Notes: a model not told the origin generated them from the sequence alone. A stretch of 64,000 nucleotides of DNA from Halorutilus salinus (GCF_026242195.1 NZ_RKLV01000006.1:100160-164159); one strand, 5' to 3'; shown: positions 26,453 through 35,721, counted from the first letter of the stretch. A program made the numbers and translations.

Positions 26453-28072
26453 ATGTCAGAAACAGAGGAAGACACCGAAAGGGGAGACGGAGGAGATACG
26501 CGCGAAGCCGAAACGGTTGTCTCGGTCAACCCTGCGACGGGCGACGTGAACGAGGAGGTGGTGGCGACGACGCCCGAAGAGGTCGACGAGGCGGTGGAGG
26601 CGGCACGCGAGGCACAGCGTTCGTGGGAGGCACGGTCGGTAAATGATCGTCTACGTGTTCTCGACGTCTTCCAGAACCATCTCATACGCCGACGTGACGA
26701 GGTTGCGCGCACGATCGCCGCCGAGACGGGAAAGCCCGTCGGGGAGGGTCTCGTAACCGATCTGATACCCGTCATCGACGCCGTCCGTTTCCTCAAGAAA
26801 CGCGGTCCTGAGGTCATGGAGACGGGTCTCGATCTCGACAACATCATGGTGATGGATCGGAAGAGCAAGATAGTACGTGAACCTCTTGGTGTCCTCGGTA
26901 TGGTAACGCCGTGGAACTACCCGTTCGGCATACCGGGTTCGCAGGTTGTCTACGCCCTTTTCGCCGGAAACGCCGTCGTTCTCAAGCCCGCGCGCGAGAC
27001 GACGCTGACGGGACTGAAGATAGAGGAGATACTGAACGACGCGGGTCTTCCCGACGATCTTCTCCACGTCGTACCCGGCGGTGGAAGCACCGTCGGACAG
27101 GCTATCGTTGAGAGCGACATAGACCAGATGACGTTTACAGGGAGCAACGCCGTCGGAGAGATGATACAGGAACGGTGTCAGGAGCGCGGCGTGCCTACGA
27201 CGATGGAACTCGGCGGAAGCGACCCGGCGGTCGTCCTCGAAGACGCCAACATCGACAAGGCGACGAGCGGTATCGTCTGGTCGCGTTTCATGAACTGCGG
27301 TCAGACCTGCGCCGCGGTCAAACGCGCCTACGCGCACGACTCCGTCTTCGACGAGTTCCGCGACGAGATCGTACGTAAGGTCGACAAGCTTCGTGTAGGA
27401 AACGGCGCGGAGGAGAACGTCGACGTAGGACCCCTGATCGACGAGGGTGCCGTCGACGAACTGGCTCAACAGGTCGACGACTCCGTCGAGATGGGCGCTG
27501 AGGTTCTCACGGGCGGCGAACGTCTCGACCGCGAAGGAAGCTTCTACGCCCCCACCGTCCTCGGTAACGTGACACACGAGATGCCCGTTGTGCGTGAGGA
27601 GACGTTCGGTCCAGTCATCCCCGTGATGGGGTTTGAGGACATAAGCGAAGGTATAGAGAAGGCGAACGACACGCGGTTCGGTCTCACGGCGAGCGTCTGG
27701 ACACGTGACACCGACCGTGGCGAACGCGTAGCGCGGGAGATAGACGCGGGTACTGTCGTCGTCAACGACCACGGCTACACTTACGGTATCAACGAAACGC
27801 CGTGGGGCGGATACAAGGACAGCGGACACGGTAGGACGCACGGTGTCTGGGGTATAGAGGAGGTGACACGTATGAAGCATATCAACAAGGGAAGCGCCGA
27901 CACCGTACCGCGTTCACTCCGTCCCGAAACGACGTGGTGGTTCCCTTACTCCGACGACTACCTCGAAACCATGGGCGACGGTATAGAGTTCCTGTACGGT
28001 AACAGCGTCGTCAGACGCGCGAGAAAAGCCCCCAAGATGCTCAAGGAGCTAATCGGAAAGAAGGGACTGTAA
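26453..28072 (+). CDS. NAD(P)-dependent aldehyde dehydrogenase
   Basis: A 539-residue ALDH-superfamily enzyme that oxidises an aldehyde to the acid. Catalytic glutamate in TTMELGGSDPAVV near residue 253, catalytic cysteine in FMNCGQTCAAVKR near residue 287. The cofactor-binding PWNYPFGIPGSQ and TFTGSNAVGEMI are also present. The N-terminal 25 residues are acidic and variable. The ATG at 26453 is chosen over an earlier frame opening at 26219, which would read through the lipase gene. Similar proteins are annotated as succinate-semialdehyde dehydrogenases, but specificity is not certain. Confidence 0.9.
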   Translation: MSETEEDTERGDGGDTREAETVVSVNPATGDVNEEVVATTPEEVDEAVEAAREAQRSWEARSVNDRLRVLDVFQNHLIRRRDEVARTIAAETGKPVGEGLVTDLIPVIDAVRFLKKRGPEVMETGLDLDNIMVMDRKSKIVREPLGVLGMVTPWNYPFGIPGSQVVYALFAGNAVVLKPARETTLTGLKIEEILNDAGLPDDLLHVVPGGGSTVGQAIVESDIDQMTFTGSNAVGEMIQERCQERGVPTTMELGGSDPAVVLEDANIDKATSGIVWSRFMNCGQTCAAVKRAYAHDSVFDEFRDEIVRKVDKLRVGNGAEENVDVGPLIDEGAVDELAQQVDDSVEMGAEVLTGGERLDREGSFYAPTVLGNVTHEMPVVREETFGPVIPVMGFEDISEGIEKANDTRFGLTASVWTRDTDRGERVAREIDAGTVVVNDHGYTYGINETPWGGYKDSGHGRTHGVWGIEEVTRMKHINKGSADTVPRSLRPETTWWFPYSDDYLETMGDGIEFLYGNSVVRRARKAPKMLKELIGKKGL

Positions 28073-28073
28073 G

Positions 28074-29003
28074 ATGGACGCGCGCGACGTTCTGGATGCT
28101 CTCGCAGACGGGGACGTGGTTTCGGGCGAGGCGCTCGCCGACGAGTTCGGCGTATCGCGTAACGCAGTCTGGAAACACGTCGAAACACTCCGTGACGAGG
28201 GCTTCGGCGTGGAGAGCACGCCCGATGGGTACAGGCTCGACGAGGTTCCCGAGTACGGCGGACTCGCCGTCTCGTACCGCCTCGGAGGACGGACGAGGTA
28301 CGTCGGTCACGGGATAGAGTACCACGATACGGTCGAGTCGACGAACTCGGTCGCTGTCGAAAGGGCGCGCGAAGATGTCAACGAGGGCTACGTCGTACTC
28401 GCTAATGAGCAGACAGGCGGACGCGGTAGACGCCGACGCGACTGGTCGAGTCCTTCGGGCGGTATATGGACGAGCGTCGTCCTACGTCCCGAACTTGCGC
28501 CGCGCGACGCGTCGCTCGTCACTCTCGCCGCCTCCGTCGCCGTTGCGCGCGCCGTTGAGAAGACGGGCGTCGATGCGACGATAAAGTGGCCCAACGATAT
28601 ACTCGTCGACGAACGGAAGCTATGCGGAATACTCGTTGAGATGGAGGCGGACGCCGAACGCGTGGCGCACGCCGTCGTAGGTATCGGTCTGAACGCCAAC
28701 TCCGTCCCGGACGTTCCTGACGCCTCACCTACCTCGCTCGCCGAACACGTCGGCGAGGTCGACCGCGCCTCCGTAACCGCCGACGTACTCGCCGAACTCG
28801 AAAAGGCGTACGAGACGGGCGCGGATATCGTCGACGACTGGCGCGAACGTACATCGACGCTCGGAAGACGTGTACGTGTCGAGACACCGAACGAGACGGT
28901 CGAAGGTACCGCAGAAGGCGTAGACGGGACGGGCGCTTTACGTATCTCGACCGACGGAGGCGAACGTGTCGTCACCGCGGGTGACTGCGTGCATCTGAGG
29001 TAA
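28074..29003 (+). CDS. birA: Bifunctional biotin-protein ligase/repressor BirA
   Basis: A 309-residue protein joining biotin to carboxylases. An N-terminal winged helix (residues 1-60: VSGEALADEFGVSRNAVWKH) indicates a second role as a biotin-sensing repressor. The catalytic domain has the biotinyl-AMP loop GGRGRRRRDWSSPSGG, then KWPNDILVDERKLCGILVEM. The C-terminal small domain is present. The ATG is one base after the aldehyde dehydrogenase stop. Confidence 0.92.
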   Translation: MDARDVLDALADGDVVSGEALADEFGVSRNAVWKHVETLRDEGFGVESTPDGYRLDEVPEYGGLAVSYRLGGRTRYVGHGIEYHDTVESTNSVAVERAREDVNEGYVVLANEQTGGRGRRRRDWSSPSGGIWTSVVLRPELAPRDASLVTLAASVAVARAVEKTGVDATIKWPNDILVDERKLCGILVEMEADAERVAHAVVGIGLNANSVPDVPDASPTSLAEHVGEVDRASVTADVLAELEKAYETGADIVDDWRERTSTLGRRVRVETPNETVEGTAEGVDGTGALRISTDGGERVVTAGDCVHLR

Positions 29004-29039
29004 CGGAAAGCTGATTAGGTCAGCGGGCGTCGGTTCGGT

Positions 29040-29912
29040 ATGACCGACGCAGGAACCCGGCTACGTGAGAACGTCGACTCCGACGATATCACAGTCCTAC
29101 CGGGCGCTTTCGACGCACTCTCCGCACGTCTCGCCTCCGAACGTTTCGACGCCGTCTTTACGTCGGGCTTCGGTCTGTCGGCGTCGACCCTCGGTCTGCC
29201 CGACCTCGGCTTCCTCGACCGTACGGCGAACGTCGACCGTGTGGACGACATCGTAAAGGCGTGCGACGCGCCCGTGGTCGCCGACGCCGACACGGGGTAC
29301 GGTAGCGCGCTGAACGTCCGCCGTACAGTCGGCGACATGATAGATGCGGGCGCAGGCGGCGTCATAATCGAGGATCAGGTCGCACCCAAACGTTGCGGAC
29401 ATATGGACGAGAAACGCGTCGTCGGCGACGATGAGGCGCGGACGCGTATACGTGCCGCCGTCGACGCGCGCGACGAAGCCGACTCCGATCTCGTTATCGT
29501 AGGACGTACCGATGCGCGCGAACCGCAGGGTATGGGGTCCGCGGTCGAACGCGGACGTGCTCTCGAAGAAGCGGGCGCTGACGTTATCTTCGTCGAAGCG
29601 CCTGAGTCGCGCGAGGAACTCGAACGCACGGCGACGGCTTTCGAAGCGCCGACGTTCGCAAACATGATAGAGGGCGGAAAGACGCCGTACATGTCCTACG
29701 ACGAGGTGGAGGCGCTTGGATTCGACGTTGTCGTCTATCCGCTTTCGTCGCTTCTCGCGTATACACGCGCCGTCCGAGACACGTACGACGCGCTCGCCGA
29801 CGAGGGCGAGACCTCGTCGGTCGGTAAGCTATCTTTCAACGAGTACGACGACCTCATAGGTGCCGATGAGTACCGTGAAACGGCGAAGGAGTACGCAGAA
29901 ACCAATAAGTAG
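29040..29912 (+). CDS. Isocitrate lyase/PEP mutase-family lyase
   Basis: A 290-residue TIM-barrel enzyme of the PEP mutase superfamily. It has a GAFDALSARLAS start, a DADTGYG metal-binding loop near residue 82, and a KRCGH active-site loop near residue 118. The C-terminal part includes TFANMIEGGKTPYMS. The family includes 2-methylisocitrate lyase, oxaloacetate decarboxylase and phosphonopyruvate hydrolase. The exact reaction cannot be fixed from these motifs. Confidence 0.85.
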   Translation: MTDAGTRLRENVDSDDITVLPGAFDALSARLASERFDAVFTSGFGLSASTLGLPDLGFLDRTANVDRVDDIVKACDAPVVADADTGYGSALNVRRTVGDMIDAGAGGVIIEDQVAPKRCGHMDEKRVVGDDEARTRIRAAVDARDEADSDLVIVGRTDAREPQGMGSAVERGRALEEAGADVIFVEAPESREELERTATAFEAPTFANMIEGGKTPYMSYDEVEALGFDVVVYPLSSLLAYTRAVRDTYDALADEGETSSVGKLSFNEYDDLIGADEYRETAKEYAETNK

Positions 29913-29938
29913 TTCCGGCGGTTACGGTCAGAGAGAGG

Positions 29939-30874
29939 ATGAGACAAAGAGTCCTCGAAGACACGACAAGGATCCTTAGAGAAGGGGGCTTCGCGGTCAG
30001 CGAAAAGTGCAACATACGCCCCAAGAGCTTCGACGTTGTCGCGCGACGCGGCGAACTCGTCCTTCTTCTCAAGGTTCTGGTCAATATCGATGGACTCGAC
30101 ACCGAAACGGCGGCTGAGATGAAGGCTCTCGCCGCCCATCTCGGCGCGGAGTCGGTCGTCGTCGGTACCAAGACACGCGACCACGAACTCGAAGACGGCG
30201 TTCTGTACCTCCGGCGCGGCGTCCCCTCTATGAGCCGTGGAACCGCACACGACTACTTCGTCGAGGGCGTACCGCCTCTCGTCTACATGGGAAGCGGCGG
30301 TCTGTACGTAAACATCGACGGCGACCTACTCGAAGACGCACGCGACGAGGAGGACATAAGTCTCGGTAAGGTCGCCGACGAACTCGGCGTCTCGCGGCGC
30401 GCCGTCTCCAAGTACGAGGACGGAATGGACGCGACACTCGATGTGGCGGTACGTCTTGAGGAGATCTTCGGCGAACGTCTGATATCGCCCGTCGAGGTGT
30501 TCGGCGACGAAACGGCAGACGAGGACGAGGAGAGAAAGACGGACGACAGCCCGGGGAGCGAGACGGAGCGCCGTGTCTTCGCAATCCTACGTAACGCCGG
30601 CTTCGATGTCGTGCCCACGGCGCGTGCGCCTTTCCGCGCCCTGTCGCGCGAGGACGGTGAGACGGTTCTCACGGGAACCGGTGAGGGGGGTTCGGGTATC
30701 GTGAAACGCGCACGTCTCATGAGCAGTATCTCAGACGTTGCACGGACGGAGAGCGTCTACGTCGTCGACGACAAGCCTGCACGCGACTCCGTCGAGGAGA
30801 CGGCTATACTCGACGTTGAGGATCTCGAAGACGTCGACGGCACCGACGACCTACTGAGCAGGATAGAGGTTTAG
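29939..30874 (+). CDS. COG1395-type HTH regulator
   Basis: A 311-residue archaeal regulator. The N-terminal domain (1-110) resembles a nuclease-fold binding unit, an XRE-type helix-turn-helix follows near residues 141-200 (SLGKVADELGVSRRAVSKYE), and the third domain is related to the first (RRVFAILRNAGFDVVPTARA). This domain order is the archaeal COG1395 putative HTH regulator. Target unknown. Its stop overlaps the converging oxidoreductase by 4 bases. Confidence 0.85.
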   Translation: MRQRVLEDTTRILREGGFAVSEKCNIRPKSFDVVARRGELVLLLKVLVNIDGLDTETAAEMKALAAHLGAESVVVGTKTRDHELEDGVLYLRRGVPSMSRGTAHDYFVEGVPPLVYMGSGGLYVNIDGDLLEDARDEEDISLGKVADELGVSRRAVSKYEDGMDATLDVAVRLEEIFGERLISPVEVFGDETADEDEERKTDDSPGSETERRVFAILRNAGFDVVPTARAPFRALSREDGETVLTGTGEGGSGIVKRARLMSSISDVARTESVYVVDDKPARDSVEETAILDVEDLEDVDGTDDLLSRIEV

Positions 30875-31383
30875 TCTTCCGCGGGGTTCCCACCGCCCGC
30901 TACACGTCCTTCCGCCGTATCGACATCCATCTTGTGGAACGAAAGCTCCGTCTCCGCCATAGAACCTCCCCACGGGTTCGCAGGCGATGGCTGGCGCGCC
31001 TCGAAGACGGCGTCACGTACGTCCTCCGACGGGTTTTCGACCTCTTCGATCTTTCCCGTTACCACAATGCTTGCCCACGCGAACCCCGTCGGAAGCAGGT
31101 TCGCCGTCGAGTCGCCCCATCTACTCCTGTCGAGTGCGTAGACGGTGAGCGCCGCGACGGGGTTTGTTTCGAGAACCCCGAACTTGCGCCCGCCCTCGAC
31201 GGTTCCGAACTCGAAGTATACGTCGCCGTCGTGGTATCCGAAAGACATCGGTATACCGTACGGAACGCCGTCATCGCACATGCTCAGAACGCCGTACGGT
31301 TCGGATTCGAGAAGCTCGCGTACACCTTCGTCGGAGAGTTCACGCATCGACAGTTCTTCGGTCTGTATCTCGTCTTCGGTCAT
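30871..31383 (-). CDS. Pyridoxamine 5'-phosphate oxidase-like flavin protein
   Basis: A 170-residue split-barrel protein of the PNPOx/FMN-binding group. Visible are ELLESEPYGVLSMCDDGVPY and GIPMSFGYHDGDVYFEFGTV, with a later ASIVVTGKIEEVE. Small haloarchaeal relatives bind FMN or F420 and have unclear substrates. The ATG at 31383 is used; the frame stays open upstream only through a neighbouring gene. Confidence 0.78.
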   Translation of the reverse strand: MTEDEIQTEELSMRELSDEGVRELLESEPYGVLSMCDDGVPYGIPMSFGYHDGDVYFEFGTVEGGRKFGVLETNPVAALTVYALDRSRWGDSTANLLPTGFAWASIVVTGKIEEVENPSEDVRDAVFEARQPSPANPWGGSMAETELSFHKMDVDTAEGRVAGGGNPAED

Positions 31384-31420
31384 ACGTCCCCTTGGTCTTC
31401 TTACGACAAATCCCTTCCGC

Positions 31421-31861
31421 TCAGACGTGCCACAGGGAGAGCGCCGCGGCGAGAGAGACGAGTATAACCGTGTTGAGACGTACCGATGCCGAGTGGTACC
31501 TTTCGAAGGCGTCCACGTCGGAGTCCTCACGCGACCTATCGTTTCCTCTTATACGCGGCACCAGATAGACGCGCGAGAAGACCGCGACAGCCACGGCGAC
31601 GAGAAGCGCGGCGACGTAGCCGGCGACAGCTGTCGAAGCTCCGTCGACGTATACACGGACACCTCCCGCGGCGGCACCGACGACGCCGAGCGTTGCACCC
31701 AGGACGTAGTAGGTCGGGAATATACGGTTGACTACATCGCCCGCACGGTCGCGTTCGAGTACATCGAAGACACGGGGCGCTACCACGAACGAGAAGAAGA
31801 CGACGGTACCGAGCCAGACGCCGACCGCGCCGGTTGCGACGGTATCGACGACGCGTAACAT
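31421..31861 (-). CDS. DUF4149/TMEM205-like membrane protein
   Basis: A 146-residue protein with four predicted membrane helices. It starts MLRVVDTVATGAVGVWLGT, continues FFSFVVAPRVFDVLERDRAG (a signature of the DUF4149/TMEM205 group), and ends with TVILVSLAAALSLWHV. Function is unknown. The start is placed at the ATG of 31861, where homology begins; a longer open frame reaches across the neighbouring nitroreductase start. Confidence 0.75.
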   Translation of the reverse strand: MLRVVDTVATGAVGVWLGTVVFFSFVVAPRVFDVLERDRAGDVVNRIFPTYYVLGATLGVVGAAAGGVRVYVDGASTAVAGYVAALLVAVAVAVFSRVYLVPRIRGNDRSREDSDVDAFERYHSASVRLNTVILVSLAAALSLWHV

Positions 31862-31951
31862 ACCGGGGTTTGAACCACGGTACGGAAACACCTGTCGGTC
31901 GTGTATGGCGGAAAACGACGGCTTGAACCCGTCGCCCTGCCAGCCTGAAAC

Positions 31952-32581
31952 ATGGAGACACGGGAAGCCATATGCACACGCCGCTCCGTCCACGACTACA
32001 CCGACGAGGAAGTCACACGCGACGAGATACGGCGTATAATCGACGACGTACGGTGGTCGCCTTCGAGCTACAACCTCCAGCCGTGGGAGTTCGTCGTGGT
32101 CGATGACCAAGAGGGACAGGAGGAGCTACGTGAAGCGGCGTACGGACAGGAACACGTCACCGACGCCTCCGCGGTTGTTCTCGTCTTCGGAAACCTTGAC
32201 CGTGGCGCGTACGCCGAGCGCGTCTTCCGCGACCAAGCTCGGAAAGGCTACTCGTCGGACGAACGCGCCGAAGAACTCATCGAACGTATGGAGGACGAAC
32301 AGCCCGAAGGAAACGAGGAGTGGGCGGTTGGGTCGTCGACCATAGCCGCGACGACGTTCATGTACGCCGCATGGGATCGCGGTATAGCGACCTGCCCTAT
32401 GGGAGGCTGGGAAGCCGACGCCGTCTGTGAGACTGTCGGCGCTCCGGAGACATGGTACCCCGTCCTCATGATGACCGTGGGATACCCCGACACCGACGGT
32501 ACCGAATGGGAACGCGAACGCAAGATTCGCCGGTCTACGGACGGTATACTTAGTTTCGGAGAGGTTGGCGGAGGAGAGTAA
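31952..32581 (+). CDS. Nitroreductase-family FMN protein
   Basis: A 209-residue NAD(P)H-dependent flavoprotein. The N-terminal FMN-binding motif is CTRRSVHDYTDEEVTRDEIR with SPSSYNLQPWEFVVV. The C-terminal RRSTDGILSFGEV is also typical. Substrate unknown. The last 15 bases of this gene overlap the predicted 3' end of the RNase P RNA gene on the opposite strand. Confidence 0.88.
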   Translation: METREAICTRRSVHDYTDEEVTRDEIRRIIDDVRWSPSSYNLQPWEFVVVDDQEGQEELREAAYGQEHVTDASAVVLVFGNLDRGAYAERVFRDQARKGYSSDERAEELIERMEDEQPEGNEEWAVGSSTIAATTFMYAAWDRGIATCPMGGWEADAVCETVGAPETWYPVLMMTVGYPDTDGTEWERERKIRRSTDGILSFGEVGGGE

Positions 32582-32951
32582 GCCCCCTTCTGTTTCGGCG
32601 GCATTTAGCTGGGTTCGCGTACGGACGTTTGTCGCGTACGGATGTTTGCGTTCATACACGAACCTCGCGCCGCTCGCACGGACGCGAAGCACCGACGCCG
32701 TTGCGGGACTACCGTCGCGTCGGCTTGCACCGGTGAGGTTTCGCCGTTCCACCGTTCCCTTCCCGTCTATCCTCTGCGGGTTAGCTTCCTCGCCTCACGG
32801 CTCGGTTCGCCTGCTTCATCGGTCGAGGGAGGACGTGTCGTGTCTGTTCGAGAGCCGTCCCTTTCGGAACCTTCGCTTGCGCGAAGTCACCTGCCCCGCG
32901 GTGGGGGGACTTTCCTCGTTACGTAGGCACGGGTGCCGTTCTTCCTCCGCA
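32567..32951 (-). ncRNA. rnpB: RNase P RNA
   Basis: The catalytic RNA that trims the 5' leader of tRNA precursors. On the minus strand the conserved CR-I element GAGGAAAGTCCCCCC (32921-32907) opens the P4 helix, and ACAGAAGGGGGCTTA near the 3' end (32592-32578) closes it with the CR-V element. P1 forms from GCGGAGGA (32950-32943) and TCCTCCGC (32575-32568), which sets the ends. The segment GAACGGTGGAACGGCGAAACC in the middle resembles the P10-P12 region. A TATA-like GGTATACGGC lies about 25 bases before the 5' end. The length of about 385 bases is in the type A archaeal range. Long open frames here are shadows of it. Confidence 0.92.
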
Positions 32952-32970
32952 TTTAGGTATACGTCCCTGC

Positions 32971-32980
32971 GCCGTATACC
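32971..32980 (-). promoter_or_regulatory. rnpB: TATA-like box of the RNase P RNA gene
   Basis: Minus-strand reading GGTATACGGC, about 25 bases upstream of the predicted 5' end at 32951, the expected distance for direct initiation at the mature end. Confidence 0.5.
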
Positions 32981-33090
32981 GTTTGCGGAGCGCGCCGTGA
33001 ACAAAACTTGGCTTTCGGTTAAGAGAGTTTACGCGTACGCGAACAGAACTTGGTGTATTATGCACGTAGGAGGCGAATTAATTGCAGAAA

Positions 33091-33100
33091 GAATATATTT
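33091..33100 (+). promoter_or_regulatory. TATA box of the AMMECR1 gene
   Basis: GAATATATTT. A start about 25 bases downstream would leave an mRNA leader that contains AAGGAGGG, a strong ribosome binding site 7 bases before the ATG at 33147. Confidence 0.6.
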
Positions 33101-33146
33101 GTAGAACTCTAATGAACTATAGGATGGTTTCAAGGAGGGTACCAAG

Positions 33147-33764
33147 ATGGGGACTGTACTGAGCGGTAAGAAGGGAGAAAAGGCGGTAGAACTCGCACGT
33201 GACTCGATGGAGTCGTACGTCGCAGACGGAAAACGCGAACGTCCGGGCTGTATGGAGGACGTTTTTTACGAACGCGTCGGAGCCGCGGTTCGTCTCGACT
33301 CAACACGGGGACGGAGGCGCGTACGCGGGAGCGGTGTGGCGTATAGACGCGACAAGCATCTTTCGGAGTCCATCGTTGACGCCGTAATCGACGCGTCGTC
33401 GGAGTGCGAAGGTACGTCGGAGGTAAGCCGTTGCGAACTCGGTTCGGTCGCCGTCACGTTGTGCATACTTTCATCAGTCGAGGAGGTCGGTGAAGACGCC
33501 GTAGACAGGTTGGAGGTGGGTAACCACGGTGCAATAGTCGAGAGCGGACGCGACACAGGGTGGATGCTACCCACCGTACCCGTCGAACGCGGATGGAGCG
33601 CCTCCGAGTTCCTCGACAGGACGTGTTCAAAGGCGGGTATAGAGGAGGGTTGCTGGCGAGACAGTACACCCAACTCGTCGGTCTACCTGTTCGAGGGTCA
33701 GCTTTTCCGCGAGCAGAAGCCGGGTGGCGTGGTCAAGGAACTCGAACTCGTCGCGGGCGTCTGA
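33147..33764 (+). CDS. AMMECR1-domain protein
   Basis: A 205-residue member of the AMMECR1 family, universal in archaea and of unresolved function, often linked to RNA or protein modification. It carries LSESIVDAVIDASSECE, VGNHGAIVESGRDTGWMLP, and VPVERGWSASEFLDRTCSKA. The family's LRGC(I/T)G motif is altered here to RVRGSGVAYR, so the conserved cysteine is replaced by serine. A strong ribosome binding site supports the ATG. Confidence 0.85.
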   Translation: MGTVLSGKKGEKAVELARDSMESYVADGKRERPGCMEDVFYERVGAAVRLDSTRGRRRVRGSGVAYRRDKHLSESIVDAVIDASSECEGTSEVSRCELGSVAVTLCILSSVEEVGEDAVDRLEVGNHGAIVESGRDTGWMLPTVPVERGWSASEFLDRTCSKAGIEEGCWRDSTPNSSVYLFEGQLFREQKPGGVVKELELVAGV

Positions 33765-33770
33765 GAGAGC

Positions 33771-34901
33771 TTAGGCGTCGGCGACGTGCCCTTCTATCAG
33801 GTCGAGGCTGGATAAGACGCGTCCGCGTGCGTCCTCCATACCGAAGCCGTGTACGGACTCCCCGTCTTCGAGTACACGGACGTAGTCGGTCTCGTCGGTT
33901 TCGTCGGCGGGTACGACATGCTCGCCCTCTTCGTCGCGGTAGACCTCCTTCCTACCGCTCCTTTCGCCGCGTTTCCCCGCGGGTTCGCCGTCGACCTCAA
34001 CTATGTCGAGCGAGAAGTCCACGGGGGGTACGGAGGCTATGGAGCCGCCTACGCCGAAGCCGTCGACCACGTCACGGAGTTCGGCGACCTCTTCGAGACC
34101 CATACCGCCGCTCACGAAGATACCAACGTCGTCGTATCCGCGCAGGTCGAGTTCCCACCGCACCTCCTCTACGATCTCGCGCATGTCGCCGCGTCTGCTC
34201 CCTGTCGTGTCGAGACGTACGGAGTCGAGCGCGTCGCCGAGCAGTTCCGCCGCCTCTACCGCCTCCTTCTTCTCGTCCTCGTACGTGTCGCAGAGCATGA
34301 TACGCGGGACTTCGTCGTCGATATGTTCGTCGTACGCCTTCCATGCGCTCTCCTGATCGCGCATAGAGATGACGAGCGCGTGGGGCATCGTACCCGCCGC
34401 TTCGAGACCGACCGCCTCCGCGCCCGCGATGTGCGACACGCCGTCTGCACCGCCTATATGCGCCGAACGTTCTATCATCGCGGCGGTCGCCGGATGTTCG
34501 CGTCGCGTCCCGAACGAGACGATCGGAACGTCGCCTGCGACGGCTTTGATACGCGCGGTGGCGGTAGCGACGGCGCTCGCCCTACAGATGAAGCCGAGTA
34601 TCGCTGTCTCGTACCTGCCGAAGCCGGCGTAGCTTCCCTCTATACGCATAACAGGTGCGCGTTCGAAGACGGAGCCCTCAGGGAGCGCGTACAGGTCTAC
34701 GTCGGTGCCTTCGAGTAGATGTGCAACGTCCTTCAGACCCGCGAAGACGTGGGGCGTCTCAACCTCTTCGCCAACGTCTGCGACGACCTCCGGATCTATA
34801 CCCTCGGCTTCGAGTATCGTCTCCGTGCGCCCGAAGTAGGCGTCGGTCGCACGTCCTTCGTCTATCTCTTCGGGGGTTACGATGTCGTACCTGCGTTCCA
34901 T
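33771..34901 (-). CDS. pncB: Nicotinate phosphoribosyltransferase
   Basis: Salvages nicotinate to NaMN. It has 376 residues with the archaeal NAPRTase layout: N-terminal YDIVTPEEIDEGRATDAYF, the catalytic histidine region SFGTRREHPATAAMIERSA near residue 152, and the phosphate-binding IFVSGGMGLEEVAEL near residue 260. Complements the de novo nadABC genes at 40-44 kb. Shares a short divergent promoter region with dphB. Confidence 0.92.
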   Translation of the reverse strand: MERRYDIVTPEEIDEGRATDAYFGRTETILEAEGIDPEVVADVGEEVETPHVFAGLKDVAHLLEGTDVDLYALPEGSVFERAPVMRIEGSYAGFGRYETAILGFICRASAVATATARIKAVAGDVPIVSFGTRREHPATAAMIERSAHIGGADGVSHIAGAEAVGLEAAGTMPHALVISMRDQESAWKAYDEHIDDEVPRIMLCDTYEDEKKEAVEAAELLGDALDSVRLDTTGSRRGDMREIVEEVRWELDLRGYDDVGIFVSGGMGLEEVAELRDVVDGFGVGGSIASVPPVDFSLDIVEVDGEPAGKRGERSGRKEVYRDEEGEHVVPADETDETDYVRVLEDGESVHGFGMEDARGRVLSSLDLIEGHVADA

Positions 34902-34980
34902 GTTCCGAACCTCGACACCGTCGTGAATATACCTTGTGGGACTCCGGAAGGGATTAGAACCGCCGTTCCGTTTCTCGCCT

Positions 34981-35721
34981 ATGCTAACCTTCGTTGGTCT
35001 CGGTCTGTACGACGAGCGCGACGTGACGCTAAAGGGACGCGACGAGATCGCCGACGCAGATACGGCTTACGCCGAGTTCTACACGAGCGTACTACCCGCC
35101 GCGCCCGTCGAGGATCTTGAGGAGTTTCACGCGATGCGCATAGAGGTACTCGACCGTGACGAGGTAGAAAGCGGGACGCGTGTCGTCGACGACGCCGAGG
35201 AGAACGATGTCGTATTCCTCGTCGGCGGCGATCCGATGGTGAGCACGACGCACGCCGAACTCCGTCTACGTGCGCTCGAACGCGGGATCGAGACACGCGT
35301 CGTCCACGCGCCGAGCGCCGCGACCGCTGTCTGTGGTGCGACGGGTCTACAGAACTACCGTTTCGGCGCTTCGACGACACTTCCGTTCGACGACCACGAC
35401 GGATGGGAACCTGAGTCGCCGTTCGACCGCGTCGCCGACAACCTCGAACGTGACCTACATACGCTCGTCTACCTCGATATCTCCGACGACGGGCGGTACA
35501 TGCGCGCGAGCGATGCCGCCGAACGTATAGAGGCGTCGGAACTCGACGTTCCCACGGTCGTAGGCGTCGCGCGTCTCGGAAGCGACTCCGTACATACATT
35601 TGCGGGCGCGCCCGAAGAGGTCGCCGACCACGACTTCGGTTCGCCCCTGCATCTTCTCGTCGTTCCCGCTTCGCTCCATCCCGTCGAGGAGGAGTCCCTG
35701 AGCGCACTCGCGGGGATGTAG
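34981..35721 (+). CDS. dphB: Diphthine synthase
   Basis: SAM-dependent methyltransferase of diphthamide synthesis on translation elongation factor 2. It has 246 residues: MLTFVGLGLYDERDVTLKG at the N-terminus, VVFLVGGDPMVSTTHAELRL near residue 80, and SAATAVCGATGLQNYRFG. The ATG at 34981 gives the exact family start. Its stop meets the end of the converging J-domain gene. Confidence 0.94.
   Translation: MLTFVGLGLYDERDVTLKGRDEIADADTAYAEFYTSVLPAAPVEDLEEFHAMRIEVLDRDEVESGTRVVDDAEENDVVFLVGGDPMVSTTHAELRLRALERGIETRVVHAPSAATAVCGATGLQNYRFGASTTLPFDDHDGWEPESPFDRVADNLERDLHTLVYLDISDDGRYMRASDAAERIEASELDVPTVVGVARLGSDSVHTFAGAPEEVADHDFGSPLHLLVVPASLHPVEEESLSALAGM

Noticed and set aside
31862..31945. tRNA-like strings on the minus strand (GGTTCAAACCCCGG and GACGGGTTCAAGCCGTC) between two genes
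   Set aside because: Neither string leads to a matching acceptor stem or D-arm, and the loop positions do not fit a T-arm.
32565..33104. 179-residue plus-strand open frame
   Set aside because: It reads across the RNase P RNA gene and two promoters; the composition is arginine/serine-rich and matches no family.
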